Notes under the pieces: generated by a model
What the model saw: only the letters and a program-made list of their open reading frames with translations
Databases searched by the model: none
What the model was told of the DNA's origin: nothing
Translations under genes and position numbers: made by a program
Shown here: positions 37,951-50,660 of the stretch, one piece after another
How positions within the stretch are numbered: position 1 is the first letter of the stretch
How the letters are laid out: every line of letters begins with the position of its first letter
Assembly (NCBI GenBank): GCA_020698575.1
Contig: CM036240.1
Coordinates: 20,082,211-20,146,210 of the forward strand
Source of the DNA: Bostrychus sinensis
Taxonomy: Eukaryota > Chordata > Actinopteri > Gobiiformes > Eleotridae
Reading direction: 5' to 3'
Length of the DNA stretch: 64,000 bases

Positions 37951-38494
37951 CTATCACTTCAGAGTGGCAAGTTGTTGAAATGTTGCACTGCACTAAGTTA
38001 AATATTTTTAGAGACACGAGGTTGTATGTGTTTTGCCTCAGTAAAAGCAGTGAAAAAGTACTCAATGTGGCATGTACCACTCTAAAGCTGCACCTGACAT
38101 TTCACCCATAGCTTTTTACGCACTTAATTTACCACCTGCTATGTAATGACATGTACAAAATAAGGGATTTTTAGACTTGAACTTTCTATATTTTTTAGAG
38201 TAATTTCTGTGTCATTACTCTAATTCCTACATTAGACGTTTTATTGTTGTTTTGTTTTTTTCTTTCCAGATCCCTTACATCACACACACACACCTGTCTG
38301 GCTGCAGATACAAAATCCATTTTTAGAGATAATTATTACTCTCTCATCACTACAGAAACACAGACAGGTTGTAACAAGTTTGAAAAGAGGAACAAAACTG
38401 TTTAACGCAATAATGTGGTTCTCTAAAACCACTGTAATAAATACCGATTGAAGCTAAGACTGCCACATTTTTATAAAGTATTAGTGCAAAGATG

Positions 38495-38820
38495 TCAGTC
38501 AAGCAAAAGTACTGTTACTTCAAAAGTTACTAAGTAAAAGAAAATTTGTTAGCCAATACAATATATTACTCAAGTAAGAAAAACTTACCCAAGTAAGAAA
38601 AAAATGAATGTAAAGCTTGCTAGAAAACACAGTATATGTGAAAGTAACACATCAACTACTAACACCCAGATATTAGTACTCATAGTGACTTTTTAAAATG
38701 CACATTTGTAAAGCTAACTTTTGTTTTCCTCAAATATTAGAGTAAAGTACCTTTACAAACTCCTCAAAAAATTACTTGAGAAAAGTACCTTGACCTATTT
38801 ACTTACTTTCTACCACTAAA
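38495..38820 (-). mobile_element. TAG-repeat family element, reverse orientation, degenerate
   Basis: Reverse complemented, the right end reads TAGTGGTAGAAAGTAAGTAA and CAAGGTACTTTTCTCAAGTA, the family head. The left part holds AAGTACTGTTACTTC-like words. The trinucleotide tract is absent. Confidence 0.55.
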
Positions 38821-39374
38821 TAAAACTTCTAATGTACAAAGAAGTACATGGAAAGTGCCAAACGTGTTTAAAGAAAGGCATCAAGAATGTAATTATAAGT
38901 GTATTTTTCATTTTTATTTCTTTATTTTGGACCAATCAGAAACTGGTCCTCCACTCCACTAATATACTGTCTAGGGATTTTGCAGTTCTTAGATGGAGAG
39001 TGATTCAGTGCCTTATAAGTTGTCATACCATAAAGTTTGACTGTAATTACTGATCTCCAGCTCATTGCATTGTGAAAGAGCTGCACTATCAATCTCTCAT
39101 GTCAGCAGTTGTTACAAATTTAGTGCATTTCGCCTATGATTTATGATGTAGGGTGAGTAGATGAATATTTTTAACTACAATGTCTTGCCATATAGCATTA
39201 GAAATAATAGTGCTACCACTAATTATTGCATTACTCTGGACATTGTTTGCCATGTGGAATGAAAAAAGCCAATAAAGTAAAAAAAAATAAAAAAATTGTC
39301 TAAATTAAGTTTTTTTCCTCTATTGTCACAGGTCAACAAAGTCAGCTGGAACAGGAACTCTCAAAGTTAGGGTT

Positions 39375-39466
39375 AGACATTAAAGTGTTAGGGTGGCAGA
39401 GTAAGCAACTGCATAGGGCCCAAAAGAGTTAGAGGGCCCCTATTTAATGTTGTTTACATAGTTGAC

Positions 39467-39497
<31 letters not shown>

Positions 39498-39775
39498 CTG
39501 CCTGTTTATGTCGTTTTCATCATACTACCTCTTGTTCTGTTTTTTATTTATCTGAAACCTGGGGATCGATTCCATCAATGCTTTTTACTGTCTGTTTACC
39601 TGGGGCCTCTCTTGTTGTAATACTTGCAAGTTGAAAATGAATGCAGTCATAAAGTTATAAGTTATACTGTGTTCATTTTTACTGTACAAAATGATTGAGA
39701 GACTCGGTCCCCAAATCTATCTTGCTCAGGGCCCCCAAATATATAGGACCGGCACTGGTTGGGGTAAACTTTTAT
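39375..39775. repeat. Probable transposon remnant with a poly-T core
   Basis: GGGCCCAAAAGAGTTAGAGG on the left and GGGCCCCCAAATATATAGGA with GGACCGGCACTGG on the right resemble dispersed fish repeats ending in GGGCCGGC-type words. A 28-base T run lies at 39470-39497. Confidence 0.4.
39470..39497. repeat. Poly-T tract
   Basis: Twenty-eight consecutive T. Confidence 0.95.
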
Positions 39776-40103
39776 ATCACTTTCATAGAAAAGTATATGA
39801 CAATAAAGACATAGATAAGAAAAAAGCAGTGATTTCCCAGGTCACTTAGGTTAATGTACAGTAAAAGCAGCTTAGAAGACACATTCCATTTTAACCTCTG
39901 GAGTACCATGAACTAAAGTGACTCAAATTAGCCAGACATGTGGCTAAAAAAAATAAAACAATACACCGCAGATTATATGTCTGCATTAGTAAAATTAAGA
40001 AAATTTAATAAAACTTAATATTTACTTTTATAACTTTTATAACTAATTTATAACAACCATCTATAATTATACTCCCACTCTTTTCTTTGTGTTTTTCCCT
40101 TTC

Positions 40104-40215
40104 AGGGTCACCACACAGTCATCTGCATCCCAGCGGGCAATGATTCACACAGTACTTTGGAAGCCTTTATACAAGCTTGGGACTGGCACAAAGGGTATAC
40201 TGGGCTTTATGACCC
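40104..40215 (+). mobile_element. SINE-type repeat (GGGGTCACCACAGC family), internally deleted
   Basis: GGGTCACCACACAGTCATC and AGCTTGGGACTGGCACAAAG match the two ends. The middle CCAGATGCCCTTCCTGACG part is missing or unrecognisable. Confidence 0.6.
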
Positions 40216-41319
40216 TCTGTGGCTTGATTAACCTTTTAAATAAGATAATACCGATCTAATTATTTCTGTGTGGTTTTATATTTACAAGACAGATCTGAGA
40301 AAATTTGTCTTTGAGCACACACATTCATATATGTATTTATTAAGTCATCTAATACCACTTTTGGGGTTGGGGGGTGGTTGTTGGAGGGGTACAATGACTA
40401 TGACCAGCTAATTGGAGGGCTATAAGGTGAATTTTCAGTTTTTATTTACACAGCAAATTAGATCTGATATTGTTCATTTCTAACAAAATACATAAAAGCT
40501 GTGTATTTTATTACATCCACTTTGTAATAAATAAACGCATACCAATATCCTTATCACAGTGGGCAGTGGATTTGTCCTAATATTCTCTCTTTCTGTTGTC
40601 CTGTTGTTTCAGATCAGCGTTAAGATAAGCAGCGTGCCATTTCAAAATTATCATTCAGGGAAAGAGGTGGCTTGTAGTGTAAAATCAATAGCTGCTTAAA
40701 ATTCATTGCCAGCCAATCCATTTGCCCTTTATGTTGCTAACCTTTCACTTAAATATGCACCATATTAAGATTTCATTATATACAATGAATGTCACAACAG
40801 TTTGCTCACCATTCCTCTTGTTTGCATGGGTTAACTGCAAATCATTGGGCTTGTAATGTGTGAAAAACGACCTTCATTAAGGGTATGTATATAAAAAAAG
40901 AGCTACAGCATATCTTAATAGGTATTAGAAAGCACCGCAGGATATCAGTATGATGTTTTAGACACAAAAGCCTTTCAACAAACTGGGTGGGCTGCATGTG
41001 ACTGGAGTTATGAAAACACAGCTAAAAACACAGAGAAGCCTGTATACCACTGCTGGATGTGAAACGGCATTAGGCATCATCAGAACAAAGGCAAAACAAC
41101 AACTTTAAGTGGAAACATATGGAGGAAGTGATGAAAAAGAAATACTTGTGACTTGTGCTTCTCAATATATAGTGCGTAAAACAAATTTTTATTTTTATTT
41201 TTTTTTTGTGTGTTTTTTTTTTTTTTTTTTTGTGATATTGGCAAACTGTATTGCAAGAAACTGTTTCACAGTAATGTTATGTTTGCTATTTGACTTACAT
41301 TTACACTGTCAAAGAAACC

Positions 41320-41740
41320 TTACATTTGGCCTGCACAATATATCACAAATTTATCCTTATCTCAGTATTGACTACTGCAATATCTGTAGTGCAAGAAACT
41401 AAATAAATTGCTATGATTTTATTGTCTTTCATCTGACAGTGTCTCTCAAAATAAATGCCCAATGAGAGCCTTAAAACACACTGTGCTGGGACCAAAGTTT
41501 TAAAAGTCCTGATTTTGGCTCTGTTCAGTCAGAAATGTAGTTCTGATTTAGTCTTAGTTATGTTATGACCAAATATGACCAAACACGATTTAGCCCTAAT
41601 ATTATTTGGTCCACAAGTTCAGAACTATGAATCTTTATATGAATTAAAATTGAATATATTATTGAAGGATATCAATATATCGGAAATCATACCATTATAT
41701 CGACATTCAGCATAGTTATCACATATCACATATTTTTCTA
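41320..41740. repeat. Remnants of the GGCTGCACAATAT-type AT-rich repeat
   Basis: CCTGCACAATATATCACAAA and ATATCAATATATCGGAAATC with nearby palindromic ATATCG words resemble the fish GGGCTGGGCAATATATCG repeat. Similar worn pieces lie at 46590-46710, 55675-55760 and 57005-57130. Confidence 0.45.
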
Positions 41741-42784
41741 ATATGGTGCAACTCTCTTTGTGACGAGTAAGTTTGAGCAGTCTGATAAAAAGCCATTTGT
41801 GTAAAGTTTTGCACTAGTTTTGTGGTTCATAGACGTACAGTATATGTGGATAAGACTGTGGTAAACAAATGGCTGTGTCAAAACGTAATCACCCTGAATG
41901 ATGTACTGCATCAGGAATGTGCTGGAAAATGTATGGATATGGGACAAGATTTGTGCATGATCAATGACACACTATATTGTTTGATGTAATAATTTATTCA
42001 GCCCCGAAAGGTTTGATAAAACAATGTTGAAAAGCAATTTAAATTGAATTCATTTAAATGTCAATTCTCATGGTTAGGACTTTTCTATAATTGGCTATTT
42101 AATTAAAATAATTTTCATAGTCATTAATACAGCCAGCAACTTGTAGCGCCCTGACGTCTTTTAATTACATGGTATTAACAAAATTGATATGCTTTAGAAA
42201 GCATGGTGAATAAGAAATAATTAGACCAATCATACATCATCCTCTTATGGACATTAAGTGTATCACAATATAATTGATGAAGTTAAAAAACGAGAGAGAT
42301 AAATAACTTTAATTGTACAGAGTTGCAGTACAAAGAATCCCTCTCACGATGTATTATATTTCAAAAGCAATTCATTATCTGTAACATCACTTAGCTGTGT
42401 GTGCCCAGAACGCTCCTATAACCTATGATTACATGACATGTGAAAGCACCACTGCTGTGTACTCTTTTAAATTGTCCTTTTACCTCATCTGCATTAATCT
42501 TCGGACTGCAGGCAAATAAGAGGAGAGGCATCTTCAAACATAAGAATCATTTAGATGCTCAGAATAAAGCGCTTATTGATCATGCATATTTGTTTCCCCA
42601 AGGTTACACTGGCCTGACCCCATCTATCCTCAGACAGCATCCAACACAAACATGCCACGTTAGTTAAAAAATGTCATGGTGCACAGTGCTGGTAGTGAAG
42701 TGGAATCAGATTTTTAAATGCAGAAAAATCCACTTCCTGTTGCTAAATTGACCAAAGAGGTGAACATTAACTCTTTTATGTCAG

Positions 42785-43140
42785 ATGTGGAAAGTAACTA
42801 CATACATTTTTGAAGGGAAATGTACTTTCTGTGTACATTTTCTAAGACACAGCTCTACTGGAGTGATAAAAACCACTTTTATTATTCCTAAATGAGTAAA
42901 AGTTAGTTTTTTTACTTCAGTAGAAATGTGGCCTAGTGGTTGTATTAGTAGCAGCAACATAAGAAGCAGCAATAATGTTGCTAGTTATAGTACTGGTAGT
43001 AGTAATAGTTTTAGAAGCAGTAGAAGAAGTAGTAGTAGTAGTAAAAGTAGTAGTAGTGATAGTTGCAGTAAATACTTTCTACTTTATACCTTTATTCAAG
43101 TGATACTGTTGAGTACTTTTACTTCTACTTAATGTTATTT
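42785..43140 (+). mobile_element. Short DNA element with embedded TAG trinucleotide tract
   Basis: The head is CAGATGTGGAAAGTAACTAC, then CTGTGTACATTTTCTAAGAC. A TAG/AGT-rich tract spans 42945-43068, and the tail reads TACTTTCTACTTTATACC and TTGAGTACTTTTACTTCTAC. Related copies lie at 27609/28798, 48500, 55258 and, in reverse, 38500-38820. Confidence 0.65.
43028..43059. repeat. (AGT)n microsatellite
   Basis: Nearly pure AGT/TAG triplets with one AAA interruption, inside the element at 42785-43140. Confidence 0.9.
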
Positions 43141-44639
43141 TTAAGCAGATTTATAAATTATGTGAAATGAAGTCTATATTTTTCGATCCAAGCTCAGTAC
43201 CTAAAAGGTTTTTTGGAACATTGGTTGTTTACTCTCTTCAGCAGTTAATTCTATCTGTATCAGTGTACTATATACAATGTGTGCACTAAACTCACTAAAA
43301 TGCAAAATTGTGGCACTAATAAAAATGCCTCTTCACACAAACTATGTAAAATATCAGCTTTATGAAAACATCAAGGACAAATAGGGCCCCTTCATTTCCA
43401 AAAAGCCCGCCTCATCAGTAGTGGCACAATTACAGGAACCATGGCCCACATCCACAGCCAGGCAGCGAGCAGGACAGAGAGGTGTGAGAAACAGAGAGAT
43501 TTGTGGATATCTAAATTGCTAAAGCCCAAACCTGTATAAACAGCGGTAATTACCGGGCCATTGACAGTCTCTCAGTGTTGTGCTCATTCTGCCACAGCCG
43601 CAGTGATTAAAATGAATCCTCATCGACTTCTCCATTAAAGCGCTGGCAGGAGCGATCCCGTGACCTTTCTCCATTGATTGAACATAACAATCACAATTCA
43701 ATTGTAATGCAAAGAGAACATTTGTTATAATGTACACGAGATGCATGAGCCATTTCCTGGGAGCAGGGAAGGGTAATCAATGGAGTGACTCTTGGCGTGA
43801 TGCAAAGAGAATGAGGCTGTGTTTGCAACCCCTAATTCATACAGCCCGCAGTGTATGATGGAAGTCAATGATATGCATGTAAACACTTGCATTTCTCCAT
43901 ACTCATCGCTAAAGAGGTTCCTGACAAAACCTGATTTCCTCACATCTAGAAATACCTTGAGCCCAACACTGAGTGACCTGAATGAGACAACAGAGTGTCT
44001 CCACCCGCACCCACTTTGTTTTTAGAGAAATGTGAGACGAGCCACAGCACAACATCATAACCATGCAAGATGATGTGTGATGAGGAAAAAACATACAGAA
44101 GAGAATGCAACTAACACCTTAGACTAATGCTCTTGATAAACTGACTCTATTTTATAAGCTTAAGAAAGTTTCTAATTTCCAAGAAAGTTTTATAAAACGT
44201 TTTACCACTGGCCCAGCATTTAGCTACTGATAATTGTCTGTTATTCTATATAGAAATATAGATGAAAGGGGGCTTTATTTCAGACACTTGCTTTCCCTGT
44301 GCTACTCAGTGTAGGGTTGGACTCTGGTCGTTTCCAAACATACATTAAATATGTTTAATTAAAAGTATTGTAGAAGGGCTTTAGTGAATGGAAAACAATA
44401 TCTCTGTTATTGTAACTGCAGAAAATTTTGTAAAATAGTAAAACAAGGACAAGTCTGTCAAGGTGTACTTATTAGTTAAATGAAAGCATTTTGAAAGTGA
44501 CATGCCTGATCCATGCTTATGAGTGAAAAAGCTTGATAGGCGTAACATGAACATTCAATCCGTCTTTAGCAGCTCAACTCCATGTCTTTAAAAAGTGTCT
44601 TATGAGGAGTGTGTATATGAATTATGTCCTTAAGGGATT

Positions 44640-45200
44640 TCTTTTTAGAATCAGGAGATTATAGTTTACACGGACATTAAACCGATTAAAGGAGCCCACT
44701 CTCTCAAGGCAGTTTATCTAATGGAGAAGATGTGCTATGCTAATTGAGAAATTCCGATGGTAAAATTATATCCAGCGCTCCCTCTCTCCCTCTGTACTGA
44801 AGGCTCTGAGTTTGGCTTGATGAAACCAAATGACTAATCAGAGCCTGCGAGATGTGGGCTGAGTGAACCACTGTTTGCCATGCTAAAAGGTAATTGTCTG
44901 GGAAAACTTCATCGATGACAGATTCAATTCCATTTAGTCAATGTTTAATAAATGCTGTACAAACATGCAGGGCCCTATCTGGCTGTGCTTTTGAAAACAA
45001 AGGGAAACTTTAATTGCTTTAATCATCTCTGCCTTTGACGTTGTTATTGGCCTTAAAAATAGCAGTTAACAGAAACTGTCCTGCCAAGGAAATTGAACCG
45101 CATTTGGAAAACGATGCATAATTAAGATAGGGGCATCCCGAGCCGAGCAGTCCGGGCAAAACTGTAGGAAAAACATTCCGAGTCATACAAAGCTATTCAA
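44640..45200. promoter_or_regulatory. Candidate conserved non-coding element, upstream
   Basis: A repeat-free block 7 kb upstream of the gene. Words include CTATGCTAATTGAGAAATTC, ATGACTAATCAGAGCC, CTTTAATTGCTTTAATC, CCTTTGACG and GATGCATAATTAAG. Sequence complexity is high and no coding frame is present. Confidence 0.38.
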
Positions 45201-45394
45201 TTAACAGAAGGACCCAAGCAAAACAATGTCTCTATTATGTATCACTTACTTTAATCAGATTGTAGTGATTGTATCCCGTTTTGTACAATCCCTGAACACA
45301 AACATGTTAATTAACAGATAGGAGGGTGGAAAGATGTATTTTTCATTAGAGGGTGAAATAATGTTCCCCTTTAACATCAAGGAAAATCAAGTGC

Positions 45395-45610
45395 TTACTG
45401 CAGTTAAACCAGTGAGCGGTGTAAACTCCCTGCCAGCGTTTTTATTTAAAACCTCATTAATGTGTGTTCAAGCCGCCATCGCTGTACCTTTAATCTGCAC
45501 TAAAAGGAAATAATGCGTTTCCGGCTTTATTTACCAGCCGTACTTAACAAGTGTTCCTGTACAATTAGAATTGTTAATAGATCTGGAAACAAAAGGACTT
45601 TGAAGGTGGG
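45395..45610. promoter_or_regulatory. Candidate conserved non-coding element, upstream
   Basis: CCTCATTAATGTGTGTTC, CTTTAATCTGCAC, GGCTTTATTTACC and CAATTAGAATTGTTAATAG lie in a repeat-free block adjoining the previous one. Confidence 0.33.
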
Positions 45611-46589
45611 AAAGTGCTGACATTATTTCACAGGGGAAAAACACTCAGGAGAAAAAAAGATCGGCTGTAAATGGAGTTTCCTGGAACACAAGCGCACTGC
45701 AATGTTGCTCTGTCTCATTACAAATGCCATGCACAGGACATAAATCAAGGCCAGTAAAACATTTCATTGCCACACAACACTAAATTACACACTTGCTTGC
45801 TTTGCCGCACTGATTGTGTTTAAACATTGTAATTTTACTATATTCCTATTAAACCTATGCAGAGTTTACAATCCATAAACACAGTATCCGTAATAAAAGT
45901 TAATAAATGTCACGATTTGCATTTGGAAAAAAAGCCTCCAACATTTTTGCAAATATCAATCTATGAACCTTTCAACATTTTGTCAAACAAAATGCTAATT
46001 GTACCTTTAGGAATTTAGGAGACAAGTGACAAGCAATGAGATGCAATGTCCTTTGGAATCAGGGAATCAGCTCGAGCGAATAAATTAAAGTTGAGCAAAG
46101 GGTGGCTGCTCATGAGGAACAAAGGAAACAGTATCTGTATACCTAATATCTTGTACTGTTGTGATGTTTCTTAATTATTTTGTTTGTGCTTAGTTTCAGA
46201 TTTTAGACCAATTTCAGCATCACTACATCACCACAAAATAAATTATAACAGCACTTTACACAGTTATAAGTATTAATATGAAGCATATTCTTCCTGGTAA
46301 TTAGATATAAAGCAAATGTTTATATAAAGGTTGTAATATTTTATTGGGCTATATCAATAGCAAAAACAGTGGTATAGATTTTTTTTATAAATTATTTAAA
46401 CGCAAACACTGATGAACACTGCAGCTTATTTTTGTACTGCATGTAAACTTCTGACCAACAATATACAGTATTTGATCAAAAACAAAAATCCCATAAGTAC
46501 TCCTATAAGTAATTTTGTCACTCACTTCTGAGTTACTGTAAAAATGTATTTTATGCAATTTTATGGTGTACTAGTAAATAGAGGAGGCT

Positions 46590-46710
46590 CTCCAAGATCA
46601 TATTGTTAATAAAAATTTCAATATATTGTTGTTTTTACAATATTGTGATTTAGCACTATCATCTATGTTTATTGGTTTATGGCCAATATACAGCCCTACT
46701 AATTTGGCTT
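46590..46710. repeat. Remnant of the GGCTGCACAATAT-type repeat
   Basis: CAATATTGTGATTTAGCACT and GGCCAATATACAGCCC are consistent with a reverse-oriented end of this AT-rich family. Confidence 0.4.
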
Positions 46711-47262
46711 AGCTGTAAAATCTTTTTCCCAGTGGATGATTTCTGTTGTCTTATGGTGATGTGTAATCACTGAAGAGAGTTTGATGATGTCTAAAACTCA
46801 TATGGAGGCAAGGGGTCAGTATTACTCTGTTGGTCATTTTCATACTCTATGATGATACACTCCCAGATGGGGGCAGGAGACAGTATTTCTGTATAAGTTA
46901 TAAGCTCCTTCCAGAAGAAATATCCAAAAAGAAAATTCACAAATGCGGAAACTGATCATTTATATCAGTGACAAGGTCCATGATCTTGCTATATTTATCA
47001 AACCACTCCAAAAATCTGCATCTTAATTAAACACTACGATTCCATAGAGTGCTGTGATGATCTGGATAAACACTACAGTATTTACAAAATATTCAAACAG
47101 AAAATATACAAATGTTGAATCTGATCATTTTGTGTTAACAATTCAGTCAACTAACTCACTATGTATATTAATCATGTGGCCAAACACCCTGTCTACTGAC
47201 TACAATCACACTGTTGTGATTGAATATTATCACAACTTTGCAAGACTACTGTGTACAAACTA

Positions 47263-47284
47263 CAAACAAACAAACAAACAAAAA
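47263..47284. repeat. (CAAA)n microsatellite
   Basis: Five CAAA units. A perfect 8-base hairpin (CAATCACA/TGTGATTG) lies about 50 bases upstream. Confidence 0.9.
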
Positions 47285-48499
47285 GACAGTGAACTTTGAG
47301 CCCAGTAATTGCTGCGATATTAACCACAGATCATGCTAAAACCTCTGCATATTGCCCTCCATCTTAAACTAGGCACCTTAGGATGGTTTGACATCACAGG
47401 AACGCCACCTATTCCAATATGATGAACTTAATATAGAGTTGTTGTTTTTTATTCTTTAAAACTTCCTATCACCATTACAATACCATGCTACCCTTCTTAC
47501 CACAGAGACCTTTGTTAGAAAGGGCATCACCCCTAACGCCATCAGTTACACTGAAATGTTACATGAAGACCAATTGACAAGACGAAAATTATTACATTTT
47601 GTTAAATTCAATTAGGAGAAAAGGCAGTGACCTGAGACCATTATTAAGTTTGAACAGGTGTATGCCCTTGACTATCTTTGGTATGACATTATACTAAATT
47701 TGTTTCCACTGAATCTGTTATTCTTCTTTGTACACAAAATAGCACAGTGAAACACTTTGATGGAGTGGCACTGCGCCCTATAATACCTCTTAGTTTGCAG
47801 TAGGTCACTATGCTCTACTGACTTAATAAACTATGAATGCAGCAACAATGATTATTCATGTCATTCTTCAAAGGTCCTTGAGAGGATCTTGATGCAGCAG
47901 CGACTCAGTGTTACGTGTTAATTCAAGCTTGGCTAAGACTGTACCATCTGGGCCCTTGTACTTGATGATTAATGCCAAAGACTTGATTCATATGTGCAAT
48001 TGGTGTTTAATAAACAAGGATTTTCACAGATAAATGGCACATACAAATGCTGGGGCTGAACTCATTCATAGTAGCTAATTTGTGTTCTTTGGTAATAAAC
48101 CCCACTTATAATTGCTCACTACAATCATCTCCCATATTCACAAATGTAGGGATTAACATAATGTGGACTGGAAATAATCTCTCCACTGTGAGAAGCCTTC
48201 AGACATATGTACATAACATTCTTTATTTGGTTTGATTTGACTTAGCACTGCGACAATGTCAACATAAAACTACAGCCTATTAATGTACAGATAAAGAACA
48301 GTGTATAATAATAATAGCATGGTGTCGTTGGCAGCTCAAAAATGAACTTTGTAATCTTTCTTTCCTTTGCTTCCATTCCTCAAGTCTACTTCAATGTCAC
48401 ATTAATTGCAGCAGACATCACAGGGATACACTCGCAGTAATGACAGCACACAACAGTGACCTCTACAGGAGCATATGGTAATAGTGGCTCACTTTCACC

Positions 48500-48790
48500 A
48501 GTGGAGTAACTACATTATAATAAATCATGATAAATTAATAAAAGTACAATTTCTGAAGTAACTGTTGTGGGTAGTAGCTGCAGAAGGAGTAGTAGATAAA
48601 GTAGCATTAATGAGAATAGTGGTAAAACATTAGTAGTATTGGTGGTAGTATATACTTTCTACTTTAGTAAACTTTATACCAAATACTTTTTACTACTATT
48701 CAAGTTACGAATTTGTTGAGAACTTTTAGTTGAGTGATAATATTATGTAGTAACTTTACATAAGTGCAGATTTTTTACACCTTTGCAGAT
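48500..48790 (+). mobile_element. Short DNA element with embedded TAG tract
   Basis: CCAGTGGAGTAACTACATTA, then TAG-rich sequence (48570-48650) and the tail TATACTTTCTACTTTAGTAA...TACTTTTTACTAC match the copy at 42785-43140. Confidence 0.6.
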
Positions 48791-48833
48791 CACAATTATA
48801 CAAAATATCTGGAAATAAAATGCCCTGATGAAT

Positions 48834-48955
48834 GGAGAGGTTTGCATCAGGAAGGGCATCTGGCATAAAAAAGCCATAAGCAAAATCAAGATGCAAATGA
48901 CTGCACATTAGAAGTCAGATTTTAATTTGATTTGATTTGTGTGGCAACCCCAAAA
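48834..48955 (-). mobile_element. SINE-type repeat (GGGGTCACCACAGC family), reverse orientation
   Basis: Reverse complemented, it reads TTTTGGGGTTGCCACAC, then TTTTATGCCAGATGCCCTTC and CTGATGCAAACCTCTCC, matching the family in order. It abuts the TAG-repeat element at 48500-48790. Confidence 0.65.
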
Positions 48956-49454
48956 GAGAAAAGTTATAGAATACTACAAGATGAGGTTTTGCAGTAGACT
49001 GAAGCCAAAAGTATGTTACACAGATGATAGCACGTCTTCCACACTTTTTACTTTCTCTGGGAGACAAAGAACAGTGGCGAGCAGTGTCTTAAGCGCTGTA
49101 AAGAGGAGAGTTATGGGAGAGTGCCAGGAGCCAGCCACGCAGAGCCCGGGCCAAGTGCACAGGATCGCACACAGAGGGAATGAATGATGCTCAGATAAGG
49201 GACAAAGTAAAAAAGAGGGCAGACCAAACAGGAAAACTTCAGCAGCAGAATGTGCAGGGCGTCTCCTGTCTATGCAGGAAGAAAATGGAGCTATACTCAC
49301 CAAAATGTTCTGTTGTGCAATGCTTTTTGAAATACATCTTATCACTGTAATGTGTTGTTTTCTTCCGGTCAAGCCTAGCAATGTTAAATAATGGAAAAAA
49401 TCATTTGTTTTTGGTAGGAACTAATTGTGTCTGTTAGTGATTCAAATCTAGTAT

Positions 49455-49565
49455 AGTTAGTGGTCAACATGTAACTCTGTTGGTAGAGCAAACCTTGTGC
49501 AGTAGGCAAAGGGTTCAAATCCCAAATTGCATAAACTCCAGCCACAGGCGGCCAGTAAAGGAACA
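49455..49565 (+). mobile_element. tRNA-derived SINE head with A and B boxes
   Basis: TAACTCTGTTGGTAGAGCA (49472-49490) and GGGTTCAAATCCC (49511-49523) are good A and B boxes at tRNA-like spacing. The flanks do not pair as an acceptor stem, and the downstream sequence is SINE-like. A worn tRNA gene is a less likely alternative. Confidence 0.6.
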
Positions 49566-50179
49566 AATGGATACTACGATCTCTTCTAGTTTGCTCCTAA
49601 TAACTTTGATCAAAGTGAGGTTTCACAGTTAAATATCCTCTTAAGGTTTAGCTTTGTTTAAAAGAATGTGTGCTATAAGATCTTTTTTTTTCTGGCCCAA
49701 AGCTGTTCAAATGTTATGAAAATCTGCTGAGGTTCTAAGATGTGTAGCTGGCAGGTAGACGGAAACTAACAAGGGAGAAACGTGTGACGATTTTGTTCAG
49801 GCAGCGCATGCCGGCACCTCACCGGAGCAACAGTAGTTCTGTCGATTTGGAAATGAATTCTTGAGAGGAGCAAAGTGTTAAAACATGACATTCCCGAGCA
49901 ATTGTAGATCTGAAAATTCACATTAATAATTGAGAAAAGGCAAAAAGAAAGTGTGGGTAATCTGCTGCGTTTCCCACACAAGGGACCAGGGGAACACAGG
50001 CGATGTTGTACCCCCCTCTCTCTATCTTGCCCAGTTCTCCTTTATGTATTCAAATTCACTTCAGCAGCATAAAATTCTCCCAAGAGACAGCATTGTCCTC
50101 CCGCTTGTCCCTTGGGCTTCCCTCCTCTCGGTAACATCTCACAATTTAGTCCTACACCTAGAGTTTTTTTTTTCTTCTC

Positions 50180-50660
50180 CCCTCACGGTAACCTCTTTTC
50201 AAATATTTCAAAGCAGTTTAATGAAAATTAATTAAGTGCTTTTAAAAGACACAGCTGAGAGCGTAGAATGTTTTAAAGGCTTTGTTCGCAATACTCACAC
50301 TTTTTTGTAGGACGGCCTGAAACAAATGTACTGAATAGCCTTTCACTCATTTCAGCCGTGGAATAATATTCTCTGTTGTGTTATTATGTGTGAAAATAAA
50401 GGCTACACGTTTCTCCTCTCTCTCGATCTCGCTGCATTCACCGAACAGAGAATGGCAAATTTTACACCGATGGCTGAGTTGCAATTGCAGTTACAAATGT
50501 ACGAACACTATACTTTCATAATAATGCAGCCCGAATGCTTCAAAAGGCGTATAGGTCTGCTCTACTGAACTTGAATGTGTGGGCCCTGGTGCATAAAGTA
50601 AGCATAAGGCCAAGTCTATAGCGATGAGGGTTTGCTGAATAAAATGAAAAGCCTAAGGCG
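50180..50660. promoter_or_regulatory. Candidate conserved non-coding element, upstream
   Basis: A repeat-free block between repeat-dense neighbours, with TTTAATGAAAATTAATTAAG, GGAATAATATTC, TTGCAATTGCAG and TCATAATAATGC. There is no recognisable protein. Confidence 0.3.

Noticed and set aside
37998..38010. TATA-like or MEF2-like CTAAAAATATTT on the minus strand upstream of dach1
   Set aside because: AT-rich words are frequent in this flank and the transcription start is unknown, so it could not be supported as a promoter element.
49472..49523. Possible tRNA gene with good A and B boxes
   Set aside because: No acceptor-stem pairing and a SINE context; treated as a tRNA-derived SINE head.
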